In this document: positions 19,068 through 28,499 of the stretch, in pieces
Layout: each line of letters begins with the position of its first letter
How positions within the stretch are numbered: the first letter of the stretch is position 1
From: Ascidiaceihabitans sp034111945
Lineage (GTDB): Bacteria > Pseudomonadota > Alphaproteobacteria > Rhodobacterales > Rhodobacteraceae
Assembly (NCBI GenBank): GCA_047626725.1
Contig: JBLHSG010000005.1
Coordinates: 76,912-140,911 of the forward strand
Length of the DNA stretch: 64,000 nt
Direction: 5' to 3'
Notes under the pieces: generated by a model
What the model saw: only the letters and a program-made list of their open reading frames with translations
What the model was told of the DNA's origin: nothing
Databases searched by the model: none
Translations under genes and position numbers: made by a program

Positions 19068-19853
19068 ATGGCCGCTGACAACCTATTAATCACGCTGCTG
19101 CCGTCCACGGATGTCGATTTGGGACGCTGGATGCTGCAGCACTACGAGGTCCCGTTTACGGAACGCCCGCACGCACCGATCTTTCACGTTCTGGCGCTGA
19201 AGTCCTGGGGCATGGGCGCAGAGGAATATCCGCTTTTTGTCCAGAACGGCAAAAACACCGATGCGGCAAAAATCCCGACTGACCCACAGATCCTTAGCCA
19301 CTTTGACCCGTTGGCCGCACCTGAAAAACGTCTATTTCCAGACAAGGTCACGGAACCTGAACTGTTTGCAAAAGTCGATGAAATCCAACATTTTGCGCGA
19401 ATGGATGTCGGCAATTCGGTGGTGAACTGGTCGTATTTTAACCTGCTAAAGTATAAATCTGCGGTCTGGTCGTCGATCACAACAGGCGTGCCGTGGTATG
19501 AAAAACTGACCTGTTTGGTGGCGTTTCGCGTGATTAAGGCGTTGATGTACGGCGCGCTGAAACTGGACCAGAAAGCCTCGGATGAAGCGTTGAAAACGAT
19601 CTATGCCGGCTTTGACAAGATCGATTCCTATTTGGCTGACGGGCGCGAATATCTGGTTGGTGATCGCCTGACCTACGCAGATTTGGCGGTTGCTGCATCC
19701 CTTGGCCCGATGGTTTTGGCGCAGGGCTATCAGGGGTTTTTACCGAACCAAGCCGCCTGCCCCGCCTACATGCGCGAGGTCTATCGTGAACTGCGCCAAC
19801 GCCCCACAGGTCTATTTGTGCAACGGATGTATGACCAACATCGCCAGCGCTGA
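19068..19853 (+). CDS. Glutathione S-transferase-fold protein
   Basis: A 261-residue protein with a thioredoxin-like N-terminal region (LLITLLPSTDVDLGRWML, a chain shift from the usual CPFS start) and a helical C-terminal domain ending with the GST N-capping box region YLVGDRLTYADLAVAASLG. There is no obvious catalytic Cys or Tyr at the standard site, and Ser 12 is a candidate. It follows the P450 by 12 bases with AAAGGA before the ATG, ending the run. Glutathione conjugation or isomerisation of an oxidised lipid-like product fits the context but is inferred. Confidence 0.75.
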   Translation: MAADNLLITLLPSTDVDLGRWMLQHYEVPFTERPHAPIFHVLALKSWGMGAEEYPLFVQNGKNTDAAKIPTDPQILSHFDPLAAPEKRLFPDKVTEPELFAKVDEIQHFARMDVGNSVVNWSYFNLLKYKSAVWSSITTGVPWYEKLTCLVAFRVIKALMYGALKLDQKASDEALKTIYAGFDKIDSYLADGREYLVGDRLTYADLAVAASLGPMVLAQGYQGFLPNQAACPAYMREVYRELRQRPTGLFVQRMYDQHRQR

Positions 19854-21554
19854 TTAACCATCTATATCGGGTTTTGCACCGGCCTTTTTGCCATGACGAT
19901 CCGCAAAAGGCGGGGCGGTGCGATCCCGATATTTCACGGTAAATTCCAGCGGCGCATCGTTTTCATCATAGATGCCGACAATGATTCCGCGACCACGTGA
20001 TTTAGTCCGCATTTCTTCCAATTGCGCGCGCGAACGTGTTGTGCGTTGTGCAGGCCGGCGCGCCCATGCGAACAAATGTGCATACATTTCATCGACTTGC
20101 GATGCGTGATCTGCACTTTGACCCAGGTCAACCAATTCATTCGGGTCGTTTTCCAGATCAAACAGGATCGGCGGATAGCCCCCTTCGCAATGGATCAATT
20201 TCCACTGGGTGTTGGCGACCATAAACATCACCGCTTCGCGCACATCCGCCTGCAATCTGGTGGCAATCGGCGACCCCGAATAGTCGTATTCGCAGATCGC
20301 ATAATCACGCTGTGTGCTGGCCGCAGTGCCGTGTAAAATCGGCAACAAGGATTCCCCCTCAAGGATGTGATCAGGAACGTCGCCTGCCACCAGATCAACA
20401 AATGTTGCCGCCATATCGATGCTTTCGACCAATGCGTTGCAGACCGTGCCGCGGGTCTTGTCCGCCTCGGGTGACGGGTCATAAATGATCAATGGCACGC
20501 GGGTCGATGCATCGTGGAAAAACGTCTTTTCCCCCATCCAGTGATCGCCCAGAAAATCGCCATGATCCGAGGTTAACACAATCATCGTGTCGTCCATGCG
20601 CCCCGTATCATCAAGCCATTTGAACAGCAGCCCCATCTGATCATCGATCTGTTTGATCAGCCCCATGTAGGCGGGAATAACCGCTTTGCGCACGTGTTCC
20701 TGGCTGAATGCTTCGCCCACCGGGGTTGTCATAAACGCCTTTAAAACCGGGTGCGCATTGGCAAATTCCGCGTCCGTGCGCACAGGATCGGCCACATGTT
20801 CAGGCCCATACATCGACGCGTAGGGTTCTGGCACAATATAGGGCCAATGCGGTTTGATATAGCTTAGGTGACAGCACCACGGGCCATCGGTTTGTTCCAT
20901 AAATTGCATCGCGCGACGGGTCAGATACGGGGTTTCACTATCGTCTTCTTCGATGTTCGCGGCTTGGGCCGAGTTCTTAAGAAACCAGCCCGACAATACG
21001 TTACCATCGTCATCCAAACCCGAGTTCGCAAAGTCGTGCCAAGGGTTGTCGCTGTCGTAGCCCTGTTCGCGCAAATATGCGTTGTACGCCTTTGCGCCAT
21101 TTGCATCATAGGGGCCATCAGGACCTTCGGGATGCATGCCGTCATCGCGTTCAAACACGTCAAATCCGCACTCCGCCACACGCGCGCCAATCACGCTGTC
21201 CGGCGCAAGGCCAAGGCGCTTCATGCCGTCAACATCCGCCTTCATGTGGGTTTTGCCAACCAAGTAACAATCCATGCCGGATGCGCGTAAATGATCCCCG
21301 ATTGTCTGTTCGCCAACCTTGAGCGGAATGTTGTTCCAAGACGCGCCATGACTGTGCACGTAGCGCCCCGTGTAGGTCGACATGCGCGATGACCCGCAGA
21401 TCGGCGATTGAATGTAATGACGGGTAAATCGCACGCCCTTTTCGGCCAACCGATCAATGTTGGGCGTGTGCAAATGCGGATGCCCATAGCAGCTTAGGTA
21501 ATCCAACCGCAGTTGGTCAAACATGATGAACAGAATGTTTTTTGCCTTGGCCAT
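19854..21554 (-). CDS. Sulfatase/phosphonate monoester hydrolase-like enzyme of the alkaline phosphatase superfamily
   Basis: A 566-residue hydrolase. N-terminal metal Asp residues are in NILFIMFDQLR, the formylglycine-site cysteine is Cys 53 in the motif CGSSR, and further metal ligands are in LTSDHGDFLGDH. The CxSxR form replaces the common CxPxR or CxAxR. The overall layout matches phosphonate monoester hydrolase/sulfatase relatives with cytosolic location, since no signal peptide is present. It needs a formylglycine-generating enzyme encoded elsewhere. Substrate (sulfate ester, phosphonate ester or phosphodiester) is not determinable. It abuts the GST gene with no gap between stops, in convergent orientation. 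Confidence 0.85.
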   Translation of the reverse strand: MAKAKNILFIMFDQLRLDYLSCYGHPHLHTPNIDRLAEKGVRFTRHYIQSPICGSSRMSTYTGRYVHSHGASWNNIPLKVGEQTIGDHLRASGMDCYLVGKTHMKADVDGMKRLGLAPDSVIGARVAECGFDVFERDDGMHPEGPDGPYDANGAKAYNAYLREQGYDSDNPWHDFANSGLDDDGNVLSGWFLKNSAQAANIEEDDSETPYLTRRAMQFMEQTDGPWCCHLSYIKPHWPYIVPEPYASMYGPEHVADPVRTDAEFANAHPVLKAFMTTPVGEAFSQEHVRKAVIPAYMGLIKQIDDQMGLLFKWLDDTGRMDDTMIVLTSDHGDFLGDHWMGEKTFFHDASTRVPLIIYDPSPEADKTRGTVCNALVESIDMAATFVDLVAGDVPDHILEGESLLPILHGTAASTQRDYAICEYDYSGSPIATRLQADVREAVMFMVANTQWKLIHCEGGYPPILFDLENDPNELVDLGQSADHASQVDEMYAHLFAWARRPAQRTTRSRAQLEEMRTKSRGRGIIVGIYDENDAPLEFTVKYRDRTAPPFADRHGKKAGAKPDIDG

Positions 21555-21640
21555 AGGTCCCTCGCAGGTATCAGAATTACGAGCAGTCTAGGGGCGCAAG
21601 GGCAGCCGTGGAAACAGGTAATCCACGACCGCCGTGATGT

Positions 21641-23305
21641 TTATGAAATCGACGGTAAATTCAGGTTGTTTTCGTGCGCGCATTTCACTGCGTCCTCGTA
21701 TCCTGCATCTGCGTGACGCATCACACCAGTTGCCGGATCGTTCCACAAAACGTTGGCGATGCGGCGGTCCGCGTCCTCGGTTCCGTCACAGCAAATCACC
21801 ATTCCGGAATGTTGCGAAAACCCCATGCCGACGCCGCCGCCGTGGTGCAATGACACCCACGTTGCACCGCTGGCCACGTTCAACATCGCGTTCAACAACG
21901 GCCAATCCGATACCGCGTCTGACCCGTCTTTCATCGCTTCGGTTTCGCGGTTCGGCGATGCAACTGATCCCGAATCCAGATGGTCCCGACCAATCACCAC
22001 AGGGGCCGACAATTCGCCGGTGCGCACCATTTCATTAAACGCCAACCCCAATTTGTCGCGCAGCCCCAAACCGACCCAGCAAATGCGCGCAGGCAACCCT
22101 TGGAAATCAATGCGTTCGCGGGCCATGTCCAGCCAATTGTGCAGGTGCGGATCATCAATCAGTTCTTTGACCTTGGCATCAGTTTTGTAGATATCCTCGG
22201 GGTCGCCGGACAACGCAACCCAACGGAACGGTCCAACACCACGGCAAAACAGCGGGCGAATATAGGCTGGCACAAACCCAGGAAAATCAAACGCATTCTC
22301 AAGCCCCTCATCCAGCGCTACTTGTCTGATATTGTTCCCATAATCCAACGTTGGCACACCAGCGTTCCAGAAATCCACCATCGCTTTGACTTGGGTTTTC
22401 ATCGACGCACGAGCGGCTTTTTCAACTGATTTCGGATCGGTTTCTTGTTTAGCACGCCACTGCGCCACGTTCCAACCTTGCGGCAGATAACCATGCAGCG
22501 GGTCGTGTGCAGACGTCTGATCGGTCACCATATCGGGCCGCACCCCACGTTTGAATAGCTCGGGAAACACGTCTGCGGCGTTGCCGATAAGGGCAACAGA
22601 TTTCGCCTCTCCTGCTGCGGTCCAGCGATCAATCATCGCCAATGCCTCGTCCAGATCATGGGTTTTTTCATCGACATAGCGCGTGCGCAGTCGAAAATCC
22701 GCACGCGTTTCGTCACATTCAACCGCGAGGCAACAGGCCCCCGCCATCACTGCCGCCAGCGGCTGCGCGCCGCCCATTCCGCCAAGCCCGCCTGTCAAAA
22801 TCCAACGCCCCGTCAGGTTGCCATCATAATGCTGGCGCCCCGCCTCAACAAACGTCTCGTAAGTGCCTTGCACGATCCCTTGAGTGCCGATGTAAATCCA
22901 CGAACCAGCGGTCATTTGCCCGTACATCGCAAGGCCCTTTTTATCGAGCTCGTTAAAGTGATCCCACGTCGCCCAATGCGGCACGAGATTGGAATTTGCG
23001 ATCAAAACGCGCGGCGCATCCTTGTGGGTCTGGAACACGCCAACAGGTTTGCCCGATTGCACCAGCAGCGTCTGGTTGTCCTCCAGATCCTTCAGGCTCG
23101 CGACGATCTGGTCAAAATCTTCCCATGTGCGCGCGGCCCGTCCGATGCCCCCATACACCACCAATTCATGCGGGTTTTCGGCCACATCAGGATGCAGATT
23201 GTTCATCAACATCCGCATTGGTGCTTCGGTCAGCCAGCTTTTGGCGGTAATTTCGGACCCTGTCGGGGCAAATACGTCGCGAATATTATGACGGGAATTG
23301 GTCAT
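21641..23305 (-). CDS. hutU: Urocanate hydratase
   Basis: A 554-residue NAD-dependent enzyme converting urocanate to 4-imidazolone-5-propionate. The start at 23305 forms ATGA with the hutG stop; a longer frame to 23503 is only the opposite-frame extension through hutG. Family landmarks include the NAD-binding GGLGGMGGAQPLAAVMAG and the active-site region with the conserved Cys in RPLFCRGVGPFRWVALSG. Length agrees with the family. Last gene of the hutI-hutH-hutG-hutU operon. Confidence 0.97.
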   Translation of the reverse strand: MTNSRHNIRDVFAPTGSEITAKSWLTEAPMRMLMNNLHPDVAENPHELVVYGGIGRAARTWEDFDQIVASLKDLEDNQTLLVQSGKPVGVFQTHKDAPRVLIANSNLVPHWATWDHFNELDKKGLAMYGQMTAGSWIYIGTQGIVQGTYETFVEAGRQHYDGNLTGRWILTGGLGGMGGAQPLAAVMAGACCLAVECDETRADFRLRTRYVDEKTHDLDEALAMIDRWTAAGEAKSVALIGNAADVFPELFKRGVRPDMVTDQTSAHDPLHGYLPQGWNVAQWRAKQETDPKSVEKAARASMKTQVKAMVDFWNAGVPTLDYGNNIRQVALDEGLENAFDFPGFVPAYIRPLFCRGVGPFRWVALSGDPEDIYKTDAKVKELIDDPHLHNWLDMARERIDFQGLPARICWVGLGLRDKLGLAFNEMVRTGELSAPVVIGRDHLDSGSVASPNRETEAMKDGSDAVSDWPLLNAMLNVASGATWVSLHHGGGVGMGFSQHSGMVICCDGTEDADRRIANVLWNDPATGVMRHADAGYEDAVKCAHENNLNLPSIS

Positions 23306-24096
23306 GAGGAAACCCTTTTTAGCTGGCTGGCCTGATTGGCCAATCTGTTCAAAATGTCGAATAAATGGGGGCGCAATCGGGCCGCTTTGATTGGATCGTA
23401 GGCCCAATCCTTGGCCTCGTTTTGCAGATGCGTCGATTGCGCCAGTTCCATCTGAATGGCGTGAATGCCCGTGTCGGGGCGGCCATAATGACGCGTGGTC
23501 CAACCACCTTTGAACCGTCCGTTCAGCACAGATGTATAGCCCTGCGCGTTTTGGCAGGCTTCAAAAACCACTGATTCGATCTCATGCGCACAGGTCGTGC
23601 CCATGTTCGTGCCGACATTAAAATCAGGCAATGTGCCATCAAACAGGTGCGGAATTTGCGACCGGATCGAATGGCAATCATACAAAATTGCCACCCCGTG
23701 AAGCGCCTTAACACGGACCAGTTCAGCCCGAAGTGCGTCATGATATGCGGCATGAAAATTGCGACGCTCGTCCATATCTTGGACAGGGGAATTCCAAATG
23801 GGCGCGCCGTCAAAATCCGTCAGCGGCACCAAATCTGTGGTGTTTTGACCGGGGTACAAACTGGCACCCGACGGGTCACGATTGGCATCAACAACATAAC
23901 GGTGAAAGGTGGCGCGCACGGTTGTGACGTCACCCAGTAGACCGTCATAAAGAGTGTGAACGTGCCAATCCGTGTCCGACAGTTCTTGGCCTCGCGCGTT
24001 CAATTGTGAACAGATATGGTCGGGAACAAAGGTACCAGTGTGCGGCAAACCCAGAACAACCGGGCTGCTCCCTTGATGCACCTGAACCGGCATCAT
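23302..24096 (-). CDS. hutG: N-formylglutamate deformylase (amidohydrolase)
   Basis: A 264-residue zinc amidohydrolase of the FGase family that hydrolyses N-formylglutamate to formate and glutamate. Conserved features are VLGLPHTGTFVPDH at the N-terminus, DWHVHTLYDGL, VVDANRDPSG and ILYDCHSIRS. This is the HutF/HutG route (two-step) rather than direct formimidoylglutamate hydrolysis, and the matching hutF lies just across the operon. Start at 24096 overlaps hutH by 4 nt; a second ATG follows immediately. Confidence 0.93.
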   Translation of the reverse strand: MMPVQVHQGSSPVVLGLPHTGTFVPDHICSQLNARGQELSDTDWHVHTLYDGLLGDVTTVRATFHRYVVDANRDPSGASLYPGQNTTDLVPLTDFDGAPIWNSPVQDMDERRNFHAAYHDALRAELVRVKALHGVAILYDCHSIRSQIPHLFDGTLPDFNVGTNMGTTCAHEIESVVFEACQNAQGYTSVLNGRFKGGWTTRHYGRPDTGIHAIQMELAQSTHLQNEAKDWAYDPIKAARLRPHLFDILNRLANQASQLKRVSS

Positions 24097-25625
24097 GCGA
24101 CGCCGTCCATGCACGGCAAATCGAAGCCGACGCAAAACGCGCGTGTTCGCACCAAGGCGCTTGCGGCAACGATCGACGGGGCCAAATAGCGGTCTTTTTC
24201 TATCTTTGGTACGTCAACGCGCAGGCGTTTTACAACGATGTCCAAGGCCGCACTTGTGCGCAGTGGCGCGCGAAATTCGACGCCTTGGGCGGCGCACATC
24301 GCCTCGATCCCTAAAATCGCATTCAGGTTTGCATTCATCCGTACCAATCGGCGCGCAGCGTGGGCCGCCATGCTCACGTGGTCCTCTTGATTGGCCGATG
24401 TTGGCGTAGAATCCGTGGAACACGGATTGGCGAGGTGCTTGTTTTCGCTCATCAAAGCGGCGGTGGTGACTTCGGCAATCATCAGACCAGAATTCAAACC
24501 CGGTTCTGGTGTCAGGAACGGCGGCAAATCAAAACTTAGCGTCGGATCAACCATCAACGCGACACGACGCTGCGCAATTGCCCCAATTTCAGACACCGCC
24601 AGCGCGATCTGATCTGCGGCCAACGCCACCGGTTCCGCATGGAAATTTCCGCCCGAAACAATCTGGCCACTGTCCACCAAAACCAGCGGATTGTCTGTGA
24701 CGGCGTTTGCCTCAATCTCGAGCGTGCGTCCCGCAAATCGCAACATATCAAGACACGCGCCGGTGACCTGCGGCTGACAGCGAATGCAATAGGGATCCTG
24801 CACGCGGGTGTCGCCGATTTGGTGACTTTCGCGAATTTCGCTGCCCGCCATCAGCGCCCGCATTGCTGCCGCAACTTCGATCTGACCGGGTTGCCCGCGC
24901 AAGCTGTGGATTTCGGCATTCAACGGCGCAGTTGACCCCATTATCGCATCCGTCGACAGGGCCGAAATCACTGTCGCGCTTTGCACATTGGCCCACGCCT
25001 CGAACAGCCCGACCAAGGCACAGGCCGTCGAAAACTGCGTGCCATTGATCAGCGCCAGCCCTTCTTTTGGGCCCAGGACAATCGGTGCCAAATCAGCCGC
25101 GGCCAACGCCTGCGCCGACGGCATCACCTGCCCTTTGAAAACCGCGTCCCCCTCGCCGATCATGCTGGCGGCCATGTGCGCCAAGGGGGCCAGATCACCA
25201 GAGGCCCCAACCGAACCTTGGTCCGGGATCACCGGCATCACGCCTTTGGCCAGCATGTTTTCCATCAACGTCACAGTGCCCAGCGCCACACCAGACGCCC
25301 CGCGCCCCAGTGACAGCAGTTTTAAAACCATCATCAACCGCGTGGTCGGCGCATCCAACGCCTGCCCGATCCCACAACAATGCGACAGGATCAGATTGCG
25401 CTGTAGGGTTTGCAAATCATCGGCCGCGATCTTGATCGAGGCGAGTTTCCCAAAGCCCGTATTGATCCCGTACACCGGTTCCTGCCCCGACGCCGCACGC
25501 GCGACCATGTCAAAAGATCGCTGGATTGCAGGCGTGGCAGCGGGCACCAATTTGACCGGGTCTGTGCCGTCCCAAATCGCGCGCAATTGCGCCAAAGTGG
25601 TCGTTGCCGGGGTCAAGGCGATCAT
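24093..25625 (-). CDS. hutH: Histidine ammonia-lyase
   Basis: A 510-residue lyase that deaminates L-histidine to urocanate. The MIO cofactor triad Ala-Ser-Gly is present in GSVGASGDLAPLAHMA. The YGINTGFGKLA segment carries the catalytic Tyr, and QDPYCIRCQPQV and QEDHVSM are further conserved blocks. Overlaps hutI and hutG by 4 nt each, so all four genes are translationally coupled. Confidence 0.97.
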   Translation of the reverse strand: MIALTPATTTLAQLRAIWDGTDPVKLVPAATPAIQRSFDMVARAASGQEPVYGINTGFGKLASIKIAADDLQTLQRNLILSHCCGIGQALDAPTTRLMMVLKLLSLGRGASGVALGTVTLMENMLAKGVMPVIPDQGSVGASGDLAPLAHMAASMIGEGDAVFKGQVMPSAQALAAADLAPIVLGPKEGLALINGTQFSTACALVGLFEAWANVQSATVISALSTDAIMGSTAPLNAEIHSLRGQPGQIEVAAAMRALMAGSEIRESHQIGDTRVQDPYCIRCQPQVTGACLDMLRFAGRTLEIEANAVTDNPLVLVDSGQIVSGGNFHAEPVALAADQIALAVSEIGAIAQRRVALMVDPTLSFDLPPFLTPEPGLNSGLMIAEVTTAALMSENKHLANPCSTDSTPTSANQEDHVSMAAHAARRLVRMNANLNAILGIEAMCAAQGVEFRAPLRTSAALDIVVKRLRVDVPKIEKDRYLAPSIVAASALVRTRAFCVGFDLPCMDGVA

Positions 25626-26824
25626 TGCGCCACTCCTTTGAAAAAACGTTGATGCAGGGGGTTAAATCCGATGCGATAGGCAAGTTCGGCAGGATGCTGC
25701 ACGTCCCAAATCGCAAGGTCCGCCTGCATATTTGGCGCAAGCGTTCCGACGTTATTGAGGCCCAGCGCGCGGGCGGCATTTAGGGTCATGCCGCGCAGGG
25801 ATTCTTCGGGCGTGAGGCGGAACAACGTGCAGGCCATGTTCATCGTCAAAACTGGCGAAAACAGCGGCGATGATCCGGGGTTTGCATCCGTTGCGATGGC
25901 GATTGGAACACCGTGTTCACGCAGGGCATCAACAGGCGGCATTTGCGTTTCGCGCAAGGTATAAAACGCGCCGGGCAACAGGGTCGCGACCGTTCCCGCC
26001 TTGGCCATCAGCGCGGCATCGGACGCCGTCGCGTATTCGATATGATCCACAGACAGTGCGCCAAATTCACAGGCCAACGCCGTGGCGCTCATGTGCGACA
26101 ACTGTTCGGCGTGCAGTTTTATCGGCAGATCCAATTCGCGCGCGGCGTTAAACACACGGCGGATTTGCGCGGCGTCAAATGCAATCCCTTCGCAAAATCC
26201 ATCTACCGCATCGACCAGTCCTTGGGCGTGGGCCGCGCGCAGTGTCGGGATGCAAACATCGTCGATATACATGTCAGCGCGGCCTGCGTATTCAGGTGGG
26301 ATCGCGTGTGCGCCTAAAAAACTGGTGCAGATTTTGACGGGGCGCAATTGGGCCAAACGGCGGGCTGCGCGCAACATATTCAACTCGGTTTCCCTGTCTA
26401 GACCGTAGCCTGATTTTATCTCGATTGTGCTGACACCTTCGCCAATCAGCGCATCCAGACGCGGCAATGCCAAGGCAACCAACCCGTCCAGATCAGTGGC
26501 GCGCGTGGCGCTGACCGTTGATACAATGCCGCCACCCGCCTTGGCCAATTCGGTGTAGGACGCGCCTTGCAAGCGCATCTCGAATTCACGCGCGCGGTTG
26601 CCTGCAAACACCAGATGCGTGTGGCAATCGATCAGGCCGGGTGTCGTTAGACGTCCCTGCAAATCGACACGATCCAAATCGCGGTACTGCGTGGGCACAT
26701 CAGCCTGCGGTCCAACCCACGCGATTTGATCACCTTCAATCACCAACGCGGCATTTTCGATCAACCCATAGGGTGCCTCTGCATCGGCCTGCATCGTGGC
26801 GAGGGTGGTATTTGTCAGCAGCAT
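25622..26824 (-). CDS. hutI: Imidazolonepropionase
   Basis: A 400-residue amidohydrolase-superfamily enzyme that opens the ring of 4-imidazolone-5-propionate to formimidoylglutamate. The metal-binding TPGLIDCHTHLVFAGNRA motif lies near the N-terminus, with further ligands in KLHAEQLSHM, SVDHIEY and ATDANPGSSPL. First gene of the minus-strand operon, facing hutF across a 60-80 bp gap containing an inverted repeat. Confidence 0.96.
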   Translation of the reverse strand: MLLTNTTLATMQADAEAPYGLIENAALVIEGDQIAWVGPQADVPTQYRDLDRVDLQGRLTTPGLIDCHTHLVFAGNRAREFEMRLQGASYTELAKAGGGIVSTVSATRATDLDGLVALALPRLDALIGEGVSTIEIKSGYGLDRETELNMLRAARRLAQLRPVKICTSFLGAHAIPPEYAGRADMYIDDVCIPTLRAAHAQGLVDAVDGFCEGIAFDAAQIRRVFNAARELDLPIKLHAEQLSHMSATALACEFGALSVDHIEYATASDAALMAKAGTVATLLPGAFYTLRETQMPPVDALREHGVPIAIATDANPGSSPLFSPVLTMNMACTLFRLTPEESLRGMTLNAARALGLNNVGTLAPNMQADLAIWDVQHPAELAYRIGFNPLHQRFFKGVAQ

Positions 26825-26864
26825 TTGGACTCACCTGTTGATTTAGCATCTTCATTAGTAGATT

Positions 26865-26885
26865 ATGTGTACTCATAATACACGT
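26865..26885. promoter_or_regulatory. Inverted repeat in the hutI/hutF divergent promoter region, candidate operator
   Basis: ATGTGTA and TACACGT flank a 7-base spacer (6 of 7 positions match as reverse complements; the inner five match exactly). It is the only clear dyad in the short gap between divergent hut genes, so it is a likely HutC-type (GntR family) operator. No hutC gene is visible in the window. Confidence 0.5.
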
Positions 26886-26902
26886 CAATGAAAGAAATCA
26901 CG

Positions 26903-28270
26903 ATGCCAGCACAGATTTGGGCAAAAACCGCGCGTACACCGCAAGGCTGGGAACATGCGGTTACGATTGAAATTGATGCAGAGGGGCGGATTGCATCTGT
27001 GACGCCGAACACCCCGCGTCTGGTCCATGCCTATGATTGCGTTTTGCCTGCGCCAGCAAATGCCCATTCGCATGCGTTTCAGCGCGCGATGGCCGGGTTG
27101 ACCGAACGCCGAGGTCCTGACCCGAACGACAGTTTCTGGACATGGCGCGCGTTGATGTACCGGTTTATGGATCAGCTAACCCCTGATCAGATCGAGGCAA
27201 TCACCGCCTTTGTGCAGATGGAAATGTTAGAGGCCGGTTATGCCACAAACGTCGAATTTCATTATCTGCATCATCAGACGGGCGGCGTGCCCTATGACAA
27301 CCTTGCGGAGCTGTCAGATCGGGTAATGGCGGCGGCGGCGCAGACCGGAATTGGCCTGACCCTTTTGCCGGTCTTGTATCAGTATGGCGGGTGCGATTTG
27401 CGCGGTTTGGGTCACGGACAAATCCGGTTCGGCAATACCTTTGATCGCTACGTGCGCCTGTGTGAACTGGCACAAACCGCGATTGCGAATGGCTCTGATG
27501 ACTGGGCTCTAGGCTATGCGCCTCATTCGTTGCGTGCCGTTGCGCGGGATGATTTGCATCAACTGGCCGCACAGGCAACGGGCGCGCCGATCCACATGCA
27601 TCTGGCCGAACAAATCGCCGAAGTGGACGAGGTTCAAACCGCATGGGGGGCCCGCCCTGTTGAATGGATGCTGCAAAATCTGGACCTCAGCAACCAATGG
27701 CATTTCATTCATTGCACCCAAATGCAGCCTCACGAGGTTCAGGGGTTGGCGCGATCTGGTGCGACAGCTGTGCTGTGCCCGATTACGGAATCCAGCCTTG
27801 GCGATGGGATATTTGATGGCGTTCAGTGGCGTGCACACGACGGTGCGATGGCGATTGGGTCAGACAGCAACATCCGTATTTCACTGTCCGAAGAATTGCG
27901 CACGTTAGATTATAGCCAACGCCTGCGTGATCATTCGCGTGCCGCCTTTGCAACAACGGAACAATCGACAGCCACGGTTTTGCTGGATCAGATCACCGCC
28001 GGTGGGGCCACTGCTGCGGGGCGTAAAACCGGTGCCTTAGCGCCGGGGTATTGGGCGGATATGATGGCGATCGGCACGGATCATCCAGATCTGGACGGGC
28101 TAACAGGTGATGCGATTTTGGACGCCTATGTGTTTGCCGGTGACGACAGGATGGTGCGCGATGTTTGGGCGGCGGGGCGTCACATGGTTCAGGACGGGCA
28201 ACACATCAATCGTGCCGCCATTGTCACTGCCTACCGAGGGGCCGTGAAAACCCTGCGCGGTACGCTTTAG
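26903..28270 (+). CDS. hutF: Formimidoylglutamate deiminase
   Basis: An amidohydrolase-superfamily enzyme of about 455 residues that converts N-formimidoyl-L-glutamate to N-formyl-L-glutamate, the substrate of HutG. The metal site begins with APANAHSHAFQRAMAGL, followed by IHMHLAEQ, HFIHCTQM and the late metal Asp in GSDSNIRISL. An in-frame ATG lies at 26888, but it sits 3 bases from the inverted repeat, so the ATG at 26903 is preferred. Together with hutHUIG this completes the pathway from histidine to glutamate plus formate. Confidence 0.94.
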   Translation: MPAQIWAKTARTPQGWEHAVTIEIDAEGRIASVTPNTPRLVHAYDCVLPAPANAHSHAFQRAMAGLTERRGPDPNDSFWTWRALMYRFMDQLTPDQIEAITAFVQMEMLEAGYATNVEFHYLHHQTGGVPYDNLAELSDRVMAAAAQTGIGLTLLPVLYQYGGCDLRGLGHGQIRFGNTFDRYVRLCELAQTAIANGSDDWALGYAPHSLRAVARDDLHQLAAQATGAPIHMHLAEQIAEVDEVQTAWGARPVEWMLQNLDLSNQWHFIHCTQMQPHEVQGLARSGATAVLCPITESSLGDGIFDGVQWRAHDGAMAIGSDSNIRISLSEELRTLDYSQRLRDHSRAAFATTEQSTATVLLDQITAGGATAAGRKTGALAPGYWADMMAIGTDHPDLDGLTGDAILDAYVFAGDDRMVRDVWAAGRHMVQDGQHINRAAIVTAYRGAVKTLRGTL

Positions 28271-28343
28271 CCGACCTCCCGCACCTGCCACACGACCAAA
28301 AACATCCCTCCGCGCAATACTACCCAGAATGGTAACGCCCGCC

Positions 28344-28367
28344 AAAATGATACTTTACGATCATTTT
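28344..28367. promoter_or_regulatory. Perfect 8-8-8 inverted repeat upstream of smoE
   Basis: AAAATGAT and ATCATTTT flank an 8-base spacer, followed by a run of T. The AT-only-rich stem makes it a weak terminator for hutF at best. Its place about 130 bases before smoE suggests an operator, perhaps for the AraC regulator in the same operon. Confidence 0.4.
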
Positions 28368-28499
28368 TTTTGCCAAAATCCGTTAATGATGTAATATTTA
28401 TACATGTCGTTGTGACTATCGTATTGGATCACAGTGCGATGACGCGACACTCTGGTTGCACACGCTGCCCGCAGGTAGCGACGATTCTGGGAGGAAACT

